Shown: piece after piece, positions 1 to 17,488 of the stretch
Layout: each line of letters begins with the position of its first letter
Position numbering within the stretch: the stretch's first letter is position 1
Source of the DNA: Tyto alba
Taxonomy: Eukaryota; Chordata; Aves; Strigiformes; Tytonidae
Direction: 5' to 3'
DNA: 64,000 bases
Assembly (NCBI RefSeq): GCF_018691265.1
Contig: NW_024881316.1
Span: forward strand, 26,575,819 to 26,639,818
Program-made: the position numbers and the translations under genes
Notes under the pieces: generated by a model
The model's input: the letters and a program-made list of their open reading frames with translations, nothing else
The model's database searches: none
What the model was told of the DNA's origin: nothing

Positions 1-3000
1 TATGGCATCTATAAGATAGTAGCTGTGTGTAAATAATAATATGGCTCCTCCAGAGTGATCCCAGGAGTTTTTCTTTTAAAAAGCTCTGACATTTGGTGTT
101 TAATCTTTTTTATTTCCTTTTTCTGAATTGTATATTCAATTGAAGGGATATCATGCAACTTTGTCACTCATTTTCTTTTAATACAGAATAGAAACAAAAC
201 AAAGGATTTCTAACAAACACAGCACTGTTTTAATTTAGATTTGCAGTGGATTTAAGTAACTTTTTTTCCTCTAGACTCCCTGTTTCCTTATCCCATCAGT
301 GTCAGGATTTTTAGCAGAGTGCTTATATGTGATGAACATATAGGGACATCAGTTTAGTGTGATTCAAGCTTAAGAGCTTTTCAAGGAGCTTTTAAGGTTT
401 GTCATGTCGAAACTGACAAATATATATATATAAAAAAAAAAAAGAAACAACGAAAAAAACACTTAAGGATATATTTGCATGATGGTCCAGAGATCCTTCT
501 TCTAGAAATATCACACGTTTCAGCTAAAAAATACATGCTAAAATATGTACTTACGTAACGGAGATTCCAGAAGTTCTGAAGGTGCCACTGCAGTTTACTG
601 AGAAAAAAAGTTTAGATAAAAAAAAAAAAAAAAAACAAACAAAACAAAACAGTGTAAGAGTGTTTTTATTTATCCCTTAAAATTATAATTTTCTGATTAA
701 GATGCCACAAATATCATATGAAATTACATATATAGGGGTTTATTCTTCTTTCCTTGTTTTTCCTCCTCCTCCCATTTATGCAAGAGTCCTCTTACCAGGT
801 ATTTGTTCTAACTGCCATGCAAAGAACTTAGCTTATAGAAAGCAGGTGTCATTAAGAAACTTTAGATCATGGTTTCATAATGTGGTTCATTTTGGTATCT
901 GAACATCTTTTCTACTTGCTGCTTTTCATTCTTATTCCCACACTGCAGCTAACCAGCATCTCAGCTGCACAGTCATCTATGTATTTTTTTTCCCCCTCAA
1001 GCTGGGATGTTAACTGCTCCACCTTAAACATCCTGCCAAGCATTCATTTACATGTGTTTGAGGGACTTTTTTTCCTTTCAACGACAGATCGGTTCTCTGC
1101 ACTTATTCATGGATTGGTGGTGTAAACCACTCTAAGAAACAAGAAGACAACACAAGGCAGCACTGAAAATAAGCAACTGAAAGTAAGCAACAGAAATTCA
1201 TATTGCTGTGTTGTAAATAAGGGTTTGGTGACAGAATTTGCTGTTTTAAAAACCACTCTCTGTCTCACCTTGGCTAGTTAAATAGAAAATCTGTGTTGCA
1301 TGTTGTGCGACACTGACATATGAAAACAATTAATTTGGTAATCCTTTCTTCCCTATGAAGTCATTTGAATCATGAAAGGTTACAAACTCTCACATCACTA
1401 CACTCACATTAAAATCAGTATTTTCATCAAAGCTATATTAACTTTCACAGACTATAGTTGTGGAGTGCAAAATACTTCTCTTTTTATGTCATTTAGGTCC
1501 ATGAAATGCTGCACATTGATATGTATATTACCTGAGGACTTTCCAGCCTGCATGCTATATGCAATCCTCCTATAGCTAAAGTTTTTGAGATGGTAGATTC
1601 TTCTCCTACCCTCGTACAGTTGTTTTTCCATATAGCTGAAGCAGGGAGTAAGTTGATACCCCTGTTGATGTATGAAAATGAAAATGCTAATAAAAAAAAA
1701 GCCTTCATAACTCAAATAATTTTCTGATGCTATTTTTAAGAACAAATGGAGACAAAGTTCAAAAAGACACTACTTCATTTGTCTTGTCACAAGGATTTCT
1801 AACAACAGCAACAAAATGACATACTGAATTAGGAGAGGGAAGAAAATCCCTCATTGTTCCTTCATGAAATGAAGGACAAGGACTGCAGGTGCTTGAGAAC
1901 TTCAGTGCTGTCATCCATGGTTTTTAACCATACATACTCCTGGCATGGTTTTAACCTGTGTCCAAGACAATTCTTAGTTTTGATCAGGGAATAGGACAAG
2001 ACAGAGACTTTCTTCCATGAACCATATCCGTAAGAGGTGAGAGGAAATTAGTTACATGACTATGACTTTTGCAGTGCTACTGTCTTCAGGACTAAATTAC
2101 AAGCCCTGATTCCTTTTATTTTCAATTACAAGTGTAGACAAGAGGCTTGTACGTCATACTGAACTCGTTAAAAATTTGCCTCAAATTTGTCTGTAAGCCT
2201 GATAAAGTCTGAAGTCTCTGGGAGCAATGAAGTGCCATTTATCAAAGCATTAAGGGCAAGACAATAGTTGTAGAAAGCTTGTGAGACCCCACAGTCCAGC
2301 TTTGTTAAAAGCCATCATCGTGGCAGAAGGGGGGCAGTGCCTGAACCAGAGAAGAGAGCACTCCTGATGATGGGGCAGTTTGTTCCTGGGGCTTTTCCAT
2401 AATCTCAACAACAAGTAAATTAGGGTGTAGGAAAATAAAAAAGAAGGAAAAGGAAACAAGTGTTTTTTGAAGGAATATTGTCTGAGTAATAAGGATCTCC
2501 AGATATGATGGCAATCTGGTGATGTCTGAATATGAGCCTCTATTAAATCAAGAGTAATGTATCTATTACTGAAACTGATTTTTTCTAAATTTAATCTGCC
2601 ATTATTTCCTTCCTGGTCTCTCTCTGACCTCTAAGTACTTAACCTTGAGAACAGAAAAGTGGTACATACAAGGTGTTCCATAGTTTGTATTTATCAAATA
2701 ATACATGACATTGGGTACTTTGCATTAAGCTTTATCTGTTCAGAGTTAAAGAATCTTTCTTCTTGAATGTATTTTCTGGAGCAATAAAGCATGTTGATTA
2801 TATTTAATAAACATAATTTTAAGTGTATCTAGAAAATTTATATAGAATAGGTTTATAACATTATAACTTAAAGAAGAGTAAGCTCGTGCCTTATTCTGTT
2901 AAAATTACTGTCCATACCTAGTGTGTCAGGTCTTAATAGTTAAAAATCCAATTTAATTTAGTAGCAAAAATCATTGCAGAGAATGTGGGGAGCAATACAG

Positions 3001-6000
3001 AGAATATCTGTCTCCAACACTTTTCTTTCACAATTCATCTGTACAGTTGTAGCACTTATTCTGTTGTCTTGACCTCATTAAGTGTAAGTTTGTTCTCTTG
3101 TTTCAGTAACATAATTCTCAATATGGGTCAAACAGGCTCCTGTTCCAAAGGATATCAAGGAAAAACAAGTATTAGGAAAAAATAGGCTTCATGATTGTTA
3201 GATGTATAAAATTTATGTATACTTAGGTAAGATATATGTAAATCTTTTCACACTCCACTGCTTTTTTAATAGTAACAAGAATATAAAAAACTTAATTGTA
3301 CAATATATTTTGTTTAATCATATATCAAAATAATAGTATTTTGGTACATTCCTGTCTTCCATCTTAACAAAAGTGTGCTTTTCCATGTAAAATCAAAAGT
3401 CAATGAAATTTCTCATTCTCTGCCAAAATAAAGTTTAATTGTCTCAATTAAGAGAAATGTCAAACCCAAATACCTGTGTGTTGACAGGTTGACAGGATAG
3501 GAGACGTTCAACTGGAGTTTTGTTTCCAGTTATGTCAGCCAGATGAGGAAGCTTCTGCGTTCGTTGATCAGAATCCTTAAGACACAACGAATCATTTTTA
3601 TTAAAATTTTTTTTATAAATTAAGGTCAGCTTCAGACTAGTCAGAGTTCCCCTAGTCTCTTCTCTCCATATGATTGTACTGAAACTGCCCCATAGTTTCA
3701 CATTTTGCTTAGAATGCTTCTCACTTTCAACCTGCTTGTAATTATGATTCATTCATGTGCTTTAATTTTTGTCCCATCTTTGCCTTCAGCTTGTCTAATA
3801 TGTCTTATGACCGGTTGTTTGCCTTCCAGTTTCTTAGTGACTGCATTTTAATCTTAATTTCTCAGATTGTTGCTATCAAAATCTTGCAATATCCTCTTAA
3901 AAGCTCTCCAGCTCCTGATCACTTTAGTAGTCCAGCTCTGCATTTGCTTCAGATTGAATTACTCTTATTGAACACAAGTAATCAGATTTCTATGCAGGCC
4001 TCCAGATAAGGTCTTAGTAGTTTCTTGTACTCAGCTTTCTGTTTGATAAGTACCTCGTTTAACACATAGAGATATTCTTGTTTTTACCTTCGTATCCTAC
4101 GGGCTTTCAAGCACAGGATGGATTTGATTTTTATGAGTTGAGTGTAGGTCTTTTGTCTAATGGGATCCTCAAGAGTGGTCTGGTTGTAAAAGATATTTGC
4201 TTGGTTTTATTTGTTAGCATACATGAGGTGGTAAGATAGAGGTAGTCTTCTGATAACATTTTTTATGTTGACAGTTTGGAAGTCATGCTGTGGAAGGATT
4301 TTTGAGAAAACAGTAGTTCCTTCACTGAGAAAAGGTCATCATGATCTTTTTCAGAATGAGAAGTGCAGATACTGCACACACTTGTGATGATTGTACTGAC
4401 AAATGGGAATACAGACCATAGAACACACTGAACTTTTTAGAGGAGGTGGAAAAAGGGTGATTTTGATATTTTTAAGAATATGACTAATGACTTTTGATCT
4501 CTGGTAACTGGCAAAGTTTCAATTAATAAATTTTACACAGCCTCACATGCTTTTTATAGCCTTATCCTGGACTGTCATGCTCCACTCTTTCTTCTGTTTC
4601 AAGAAGAGAGAACTAAAATCTAGAAATACTGCTCACTGATCTGGACTCATCTAGGAAAGTGTGTAGTACATCTGAGGAAAAATAAATACAAAGAAAGAGA
4701 AAGTTTTAGCTTTAACTTCAGATTGCCTTTGCACTTGAGAGTTTTCTGGCATTGTTTGTACAATATTGACTTTTATGGTCTTATAACCAACGGCAAGACA
4801 TTTATTACATAGTTTATAATAAAAATAAACACACTAAAAATAAAATCCATCAATCTTTCGTTATTACCTGCACAAGAAAATTAAAATATCAATCTCAATG
4901 TGGAAGATGTATTAGAGTTTTAAAGTTGCTGCATACTCCCAAATGATTTTCACAGCTGTGCAATCCAATACAATTTTGCACATCCTTAGAGACAGAAAGA
5001 CACAGTTGGGTAAATGCTTGTAAAACAAGAAAACTGTAGCTTTCAAAAATTCTATGATCCAAGTGTTTTATCTGGAAAATATTGCAATGATTTATGAGTG
5101 CACAAATACAGAAACGAACACATAACAGGGAACAGATTTCCTCTTATCCTTGGATTCTATGAAAATACAAGTTTCTACTTGCTCAGCTAATAAACGTAAC
5201 AGCATTATTTCTGTAAACCAATAAGCCCCTGTTTTTTTGTTCGGTCAGTTGGGTTTTTTTAAGAAAAAAAACCTCAAGTAGGCCCAACAAAAACAGTCTG
5301 AACAAAAAAGTTTCCAGGAGATAAATAGTGGGCCAGCATTGCTTCAGTATGTCAGTTTCTGTGCCATATAGATTCTTGAAAGCTGCATTTGGCACCTTGG
5401 AGTGTAAATATGGCCTAATTATCAGGTATTCCTCAAACTTGCACTTTGTATGTTTTAGTTTCTGTGAGTGAACTTTTCCTTCTAGAGTAACCACATGAAA
5501 TTCATCAATTTTTGATGAAGTAATTTTTGAGAAGGATGTAAATATTCGATGTTAGATTGTTAGATAACTTGCAGACTAAAGCTTTCAAGGTTAGTTTTGT
5601 GTCTGCGTGGATGTGTGTATGTGCACATGTGTCATTGACAAAAAATTTGGTACTTCCCTACTAGTAGTAGATTCTGATCATGATTTTTTTGTAGCTCGGG
5701 GTGGGAGAAATGTCCTCATTTAATTTCAGGGGGAATAAAGGTGAAAAGTCTATGCATATTTATTTATATATATATATTATATATTTTTTTTTCTTTTTTT
5801 TTCCCCCACAAATTGATTAATAATCAGCTTAGATTGATATCTTGCATGAGTTTTGTATTTTGACATATCAGCTGCTGGAAGAGGTTTTGGAGAAATCCTG
5901 GGATCTTTTATTAAGAAAAAAACTAAAACTGGAGGCATTCAAACTGAAGATTTATTGTTTTGATCTAATGTAAATATGTATGCATATACACACACTAAAA

Positions 6001-6564
6001 TAGGCTAAAAATTGAGTGCCCACGGAAGCCTTTATTAAATATCGTAACAAAACTATTATATAGAGTAAAAATTAATTTAGTGATAGTACCAATGGAGAGT
6101 AATTGATGAATTATACTTCCTGTGGGAAGTATTTCTTTTATTTTTCTTATTATGCAGTTTCACCTTATCTTTATTATACTGGGGGCTTTTTAAATATCAG
6201 AATTTATACATAAAATTATTTTATTTTTCTTATTTCTATAGTACCCAGGGCCCTAGCTGTGGCCAATACTCAGTATTACATTAGATATTACTATTTTGTC
6301 AGTGCTTGCATAATCTGTGTTCCAGAAGTATATAGTCAATAGTAAACTTGAAATTCAGGATCATAAACATTAGGAAAAAAAGGTATAATCAGATTAACTA
6401 GCACTATCTACCAGTGGTTCTAAAGTTTGTGCGTTTGTTAGCAAACTTCTTGAAGGTGGAAACATTGATTTAAATTGGGAAGGTCTTTGATGTTTGATTT
6501 ATATCCACTCATGCCCACCAAAGAAGGGCCAAGTTAAATGAGATTGTATAAGGCCTTGTCCTGT
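1..6564. other. Intronic sequence with no recognised gene
   Basis: Unique-looking AT-rich DNA. Simple sequence includes TA-rich plus poly-A near 420-445, a poly-A/AAAC run near 618-652, and a TA/T-rich run near 5758-5810. A weak impression of a very old LINE-like segment at about 3740-4150 could not be established. I see no exon, RNA gene or clear regulatory element. Confidence 0.6.
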
Positions 6565-7665
6565 CATGGTTTGGATATTTCCAAGGACAGATTTCACAAT
6601 CTCTCTGGGCAATTTACTTCAATCCTCTGATGCTCTTAAGTTGGAAAAAACCCCAAATATTCTAAGTGCAATTTTCTCTGTTGCAACTTCCATCATTGCA
6701 TCCCATCTTGTCACTGCACTTTTGAGAAAAGCCTTCTGTACATTCTCCCATTAGATATATGGAGACAGGATTAATATTTCCCCTTTCCAAAGAAGTCTTT
6801 TCTCCAGGCTGAACAAGCCCAGCTCCCTCAGCCTCCCATCACAGGTGAAGTGTCCGAGACCCTGAGCATTGTGGTGGCGCTCCACTGAATTTGATCTGGT
6901 ATATTAATGTCCTCATACTGGAAAGCCCCAGACAGGGTACAGTATGGCTACAGACTCACAAGCACAATATAAAGGAGATGAATTATTTCTCTTGGTCTGC
7001 TGGCTGCTCTTTTACTCTTCTACAGCTTGGGGTGCAGTTGTGAGTCTTTGCTGCCAGAACATGTTGCTGACAGGTATCTTTCTGCCAAACTACTTCCCAG
7101 TCAGCTGGTACCACACTGTACAGCTGCATGGTGTTATGTTTTCCTGAGGACAAAACTTTGAATTTGCCTTCATTGAATTTCACGATATTTGTGTCGTGAT
7201 GTTTCAAAGAGATCTTGACAGCCCAGAGAATAGAAGTCCTGCCTTCCAACTCATGGACTGCTCCCCAGTTTGGTGTCATCCTGAACTCAAGGAGGGTTCA
7301 TTCCATCTTCCATTGCAACAAAAAGTATTAAAGAATATCAGCTCTTTTATGAACCTCAAGGAATCAACTAGCAACCAGCTGCCAATTATGCTCTTTATTG
7401 GTGGTCACAACACTCTGAACCTTGCAATCCAGCTGATTTTCCTCCTAATTTACAGTCCAGTTACACATTTCATGATCCACTGGATGAGTAACAAGGCTAC
7501 TATGGAGAGTCTTGTCAAAGGCTTTGCTGAAGTCATGGTAAACAACATCCACTGCTCCCCTCTAGTCCTCTAAGCCAGTCATGTCTTCATATAAGTCAAT
7601 CAGATTGATCAGACATGATTCACTCTTAGTGACTCTATGTTGGCTCTTCTAGCCTACTCTTGAAC
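6565..7665 (-). mobile_element. CR1 LINE fragment, antisense, degraded
   Basis: The + strand shows familiar reverse-complement CR1 blocks: a 3'-region block (ggatatttccaaggacag, then acaatctctctgggcaa), the block ctccaggctgaacaagccc near 6803 that reverse-translates to the C-terminal end of ORF2, and the block aggctttgctgaagtcatgg near 7519 from the reverse-transcriptase region. The order runs 3' to 5' along the + strand, so the element is on the minus strand. It is heavily mutated, with no long open frame. The boundaries are approximate to tens of bases and rest on remembered CR1 patterns, not an alignment. Confidence 0.8.
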
Positions 7666-7689
7666 TGGAAGTTAAAATCTGGAAAAGAT

Positions 7690-8615
7690 GCTCAGTTTGC
7701 TGGAGGTCAGTCACTGTTGAAGTACAAAAGGGGTCATTACTGGGCCCAGTACTATTTAACATATTCATTAATGACCTAGACAACAGAGTACATGCTCAGA
7801 AAGTTTCCAGGTGATATAAAACTTGGAGAAATGACTGATAGACCAGATAGTTGGGCTGCCATTCAAAGGGATCTTGACAGAATGGAGAAACAAGCAAAGG
7901 GAAATCTCATAGAGCTCAACAATAAGAAATCCAAAATCTTGCACCTGGGAGTGAATAACCCCAGTCATCAGTAACAGATCGAGGTTGACCAGCTAGAGGG
8001 CAGCTCTGCAGAGAGGAACCTGGGGACAACTTGTTGACCATGGGTCATCAATATGCCCTTGTGGCAAAAATGACCAACATCTTTCTGGGTTGCCTTATGC
8101 AGAGTGCTACCAGCAGGCTGTGGGAGGTGACTGTTTACTCCTACTCAGCACTGGTGAGACCACACCTGGAGTGGTGTGTCCAGTTCTGGGGTCCCCAGTA
8201 CAAGAGAGACATGGACAAACTGAAGCAAGTCCAGCAAAGGGCCACCAAGACAATTAAGGGCTTGATATGTCTGACCTGAGGAGAGACATAGATCTGGGAT
8301 TGTTCAGCTTGGGGAAGAGAAGGCTCAGGGAAATCTTACTGAGGTTTGTCAATTCCCTTCTGGAGAGTGGTAAAGATGATGCAGCTGGACTCTTCCCAGT
8401 GATGGTCACTGGCAGGATGAGAGGTAATGGACACAAAGTGAAATACAGAAAATTCCATTTAAACTTAAAAGCTTTTAACATTTTATTCATTTATTTATTT
8501 ATATCTTCTGTGAGGTTGATCAGACATTGCAAAAGGTTGCCCAGAGAGCCTGTGGAATCTCCAACTTCAGAGATACTCAAAATCCAAACAGATGTGGTCT
8601 GGGTAACATACTCTT
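7690..8615 (+). mobile_element. CR1 LINE fragment, sense, reverse-transcriptase C-terminal region and 3' part
   Basis: The + strand carries, in order, a degenerate reverse-transcriptase block reading roughly GSLLGPVLFNIFINDLD near 7730-7785, a stretch reading AAIQRDLDRMEKQAKGN (7855-7905), the block YSYSALVRPHLEWCVQFWGP near 8136-8195, KQVQQRATKTIKGL (8225-8266), and LFSLGKRRLRE (8300-8333). A 3'-region block (ggttgcccagagagcctgtgg) follows at about 8535. Frameshifts and stops break it into short frames, so it is inactive. The tail loses similarity near 8615. It starts only tens of bases from the 5' end of the minus-strand CR1, giving a divergent pair. Confidence 0.87.
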
Positions 8616-14679
<6,064 letters not shown>

Positions 14680-14704
14680 TAAAACAGCAGATTAAATATA
14701 TTTA

Positions 14705-14815
14705 TTTTGAGGTTTTGGGTTTGTTTTTTGGTTGTTTTTTTTTTTTTTTTTTTCGTGTTTTTTTTTTATTTATTGTTGTGGTTTTTGTTTGTTTGTTTGT
14801 TTGTTTTTTAAATTT
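14705..14815. repeat. T-rich low-complexity tract with GTTT run
   Basis: Long T runs interrupted by G, ending in a GTTT tandem run at about 14786-14812. It lies about 70 nt downstream of the Sushi-exon donor. U-rich sequence downstream of donors can bind splicing factors such as TIA1, but here the distance is larger than usual, so a role is only speculative. Confidence 0.8.
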
Positions 14816-15064
14816 ATAAATATAAATGCACTAATGTACTGTCTGAAAATCTAAACCATTTAAAACTGTAATCACAGTTCAGAAGCAATGACTCTCCAGA
14901 TTTTACATTCAGAGGTAGATATTATCTATTGGTTTGAGTTTTTTTCCTTTTTATTTATGTGGAGGCTAGCTATATCAATTTGACAGCAGGAATTGGAAAG
15001 TGCTTTTACAAGTTTCTGCATTTGGAAAATTTCTGTTACAAGGAGAAACTTGAAATCTTCAACC

Positions 15065-16410
15065 ATATAATCTTTGAAGAACACCTCTGGTCGTCCTTTG
15101 AGTCCAACTCATGGTTCAAAGCATGGATAACTTCAATGTTAGGTCAGGTTCCTCAGAGCTTTGCCCAGTTGAGACTTTAATACCTCCATGGACAGAGATT
15201 CTAAAGCCTCTCTGGAAACCTGTTCTAGTGCCTAGCTTCCCTCATTCTCATGTCCAATTTGAATTAGCTTTTTACAGATTATATCCATTTCCTCTTTTGC
15301 TCTGGACCTATGAAAAAGTTTTGGGTCCATCTTTCCTAAACTAAACAATGCAGTTAAATTTTCTGGTAGCTCCTCTTGTCCAAGCTGAAAAATCCATTTC
15401 CCTCATTCTCTAGTCTCATACATCATGTTCTTCAGAATCTTAACCATCTTAGTAGCCCTTCTCTGGACTTGTTTTAGTCTGTCAACGTCAGTGTCTCTTC
15501 TGTGCTGGGGGACCCTAGGGTGGGCAAAGCATTCCAGATGTGGCCTCCTGAGTGTTAAGTAGATGAACTCTCTTTAACTCTCTCTCTTTAGCTGCTGGTT
15601 ATGTTCTTGCTCATGTAACCTAATATGAGGTAAGCCTCCAATGCTACAAAAGTGCACCACTGATTCAGCTTGTGTTTCACTGGGACCTCAGGTCATTTTG
15701 TCAGAGCTGCTACCTAGCGTATAATTTTTGCATGGGATGATCCTGTTCCAGACATAAGACTTTTTATTTCTGTTTTGGAATTTCATGAGATTCTTGTAAT
15801 TATTCCAGCTTGTCAAAACCTGTCATCAAAACCTGTCTGAATGGAAGTCCTGCCCTTCAGGGTGCCAGCTGCAAACCTTGCCAGGGTGTATTCAGTCCCA
15901 TACTCCGGACTCATGGTTAAGATATTATATAAATTCAGTCCCAGTTTGAATCCCTGGGGAATGCTGCATGTTACTAACCACTATACTTGACTTTAAACAG
16001 TTGGTCTCTGCTGTTTGAGCCCGATGGCCCAGCCACTTTTTCACCCAGATAATAGTCCACCTCTCCAGTCCATATGTCCTTAATTTGACTACAAGAATAT
16101 AGTGGGAAACTGCATTGTGAAAGCTTTGTTAATGTCAAGATAAATCCTTTAATCAAAGAAAACAGTCAGGTAGCCAAGGATGATTTGCATCAGCAAAAGT
16201 TGGCTGTTTCTCTCCACCTTCTGATCCTTTGTGATTGGGAATGGTTTTCATAAACACTTTTAGCATAAATTTCTGGAGGGCTGAGGTGAACTTGACAGAT
16301 ATACAGTTACTAGGATCTTTGGGGTTTTTTGAAAATGAGAAATGAAAAACTATCTTTTTTTTCCAGTCACTGGGAATCACCCTTGATTGTCACAAACTTT
16401 CAGGGATGAT
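15065..16410 (-). mobile_element. CR1 LINE, antisense, 3' portion (left of LTR insertion)
   Basis: The + strand shows reverse-complement CR1 3'-region and ORF2 blocks: a decayed 3' block (ctctggaaacctgttctagtg near 15211), the block reading cttctctggacttgttttag near 15459 followed by gtgctgggggaccctagg near 15501, and a reverse-transcriptase block (gaaagctttgttaatgtcaag near 16119). The element is interrupted at 16410 by a solo LTR and resumes after 17488. Many stops in all frames show it is inactive. Limits are approximate. Confidence 0.82.
16406..16410. repeat. Left target-site duplication of solo LTR (ATGAT)
   Basis: ATGAT immediately before the LTR start TGTCC, identical to the copy after its end. 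Confidence 0.9.
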
Positions 16411-16540
16411 TGTCCTGGGTTGAGTGAGTTGTGGAGTTTTTTGGTGGCAGGGGAGGGGGCTATCGGGGTGGCCCCCTGTGAGAAGCTTCTCGAAGCTCCC
16501 CCAGCTCCACATCGGCTCCACTTCTGTTTGGGAAATTGAG

Positions 16541-16575
16541 CCAATCAGCTGCGCCTCTGCGATAACGTATTTAAG
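16541..16575 (+). promoter_or_regulatory. LTR promoter elements (CCAAT and TATA-like)
   Basis: CCAAT at 16541-16545 and TATTTAAG at 16568-16575, about 25 bp apart, sit 130-165 bp into the LTR as expected for the end of U3. Whether they still drive transcription is unknown. Confidence 0.55.
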
Positions 16576-17288
16576 AAGGGACATGGTGACGGGCAGTCGG
16601 ACTGGTGAGGAGGAGTCGCTGCAGCTGCATGAACACCAAGGTCAGTGGAGGAACGGAGGAAGAAAGGAGGGGGGAGGTGTGCCGGAGCAGAGACCCCCCT
16701 GTATCCTGTGGTGAGACGGCAGGGCGGCCCCCCCTGACACCCATGAAGATCTACGGTGGAGCAGACATTGATTTGTGGCCTGTTGCTCCTGCTCGACTGA
16801 TCAAGGTTCTGTGCCTGAAGACGGCCGGGGTCTCATGGGAAAAGGTAGCCCCGCTGCTGTAATTCAGCACTGGGAGGATTGCAGCATGCGGGGGAGTCCC
16901 ACGCCGGAGCAGCTCGGGAAGGGCTGCAGCCGTGGGAGAGAATCCAGTCGGAGGAAGTTAGTGACCCATGACGGAGCAGTGTGGGGAACGCTGCGGCCCA
17001 TGGGAGGAATTCAAGTCGGAGAAAGTTTGTGGAGGACTGTCTCCTGTGAGAGGAGGACCATGATGGAGCAGGAGGTAATGAGTTTTGGACACTCCCCTCA
17101 CCGAACATGAAGGAAGTGGCAGCGCTGACTGCACCCCCCATTCCCTGCCCCTGCGCCACTGGGGGAGGAGGTAGAGATATCGGGAGCAGAGCTGAGCCCG
17201 GGAAGAAGGGAGGGGTGGGGGGAAGGTGTTCTCAAGATGTGGCAATGCTTCTCACTGTCTTACTCTGTTATGTGTTGTTAGTGTCTGT

Positions 17289-17294
17289 AATAAA
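17289..17294 (+). terminator. Polyadenylation signal AATAAA in solo LTR
   Basis: AATAAA followed by a T-rich stretch (ttctttttttt, 17302-17312), the arrangement of a retroviral R/U5 poly(A) site. It lies in the same sense as CSMD1, inside the intron. Confidence 0.6.
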
Positions 17295-17483
17295 TGTATG
17301 TTCTTTTTTTTCTTCCCCTAACGAGTCTGCCTTTTGCTCGTGATCATAAAAGGGGGATTTTCCCCCATCCCAGTCCTATCTTGAACCCCAAGCCTGGCTC
17401 TCTGTCCCTTCTCATTGCCGGAGGGGAAGGGAGAGAGAGCTGCTGCATTGTGGTTGGCTGCCAATCAGGCCTAAACCACGACA

Positions 17484-17488
17484 ATGAT
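17484..17488. repeat. Right target-site duplication of solo LTR (ATGAT)
   Basis: ATGAT immediately after the terminal GACA of the LTR. Removing the LTR and one copy rejoins a continuous CR1 block (ttcagggatgat / aaagagtatcc), which supports the insertion model. Confidence 0.9.

Larger units (their letters stand above)
16411..17483 (+). mobile_element. Solo LTR of an avian endogenous retrovirus, nested in CR1
   Basis: This 1,073-bp unit starts TGTCCTGGGTTGAG and ends CTAAACCACGACA, the usual ends of common avian endogenous-retrovirus LTRs. It is bounded by identical 5-bp copies of ATGAT. It is clearly more GC-rich than its surroundings. In + orientation it has a CCAAT box at 16541, a TATA-like TATTTAAG at 16568-16575, and AATAAA at 17289-17294, so its transcriptional sense matches CSMD1. 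No gag, pol or env sequence adjoins it, so it is a solo LTR left by LTR-LTR recombination. Open frames inside it (for example 16424-16714) are incidental. The exact ERV class (ERVL or ERVK) is not settled; a 5-bp duplication fits several. Confidence 0.92.

Noticed and set aside
618..652. Poly-A/AAAC run as the tail of a processed pseudogene or SINE
   Set aside because: No recognisable gene-derived or SINE body precedes it, and no flanking target duplication was seen. It is treated as simple sequence.
16424..17343. Cluster of overlapping open frames of 75-111 codons on both strands
   Set aside because: They all lie inside the solo LTR, whose GC-rich sequence has few stop codons. None shows a known domain, and they overlap each other in several frames.
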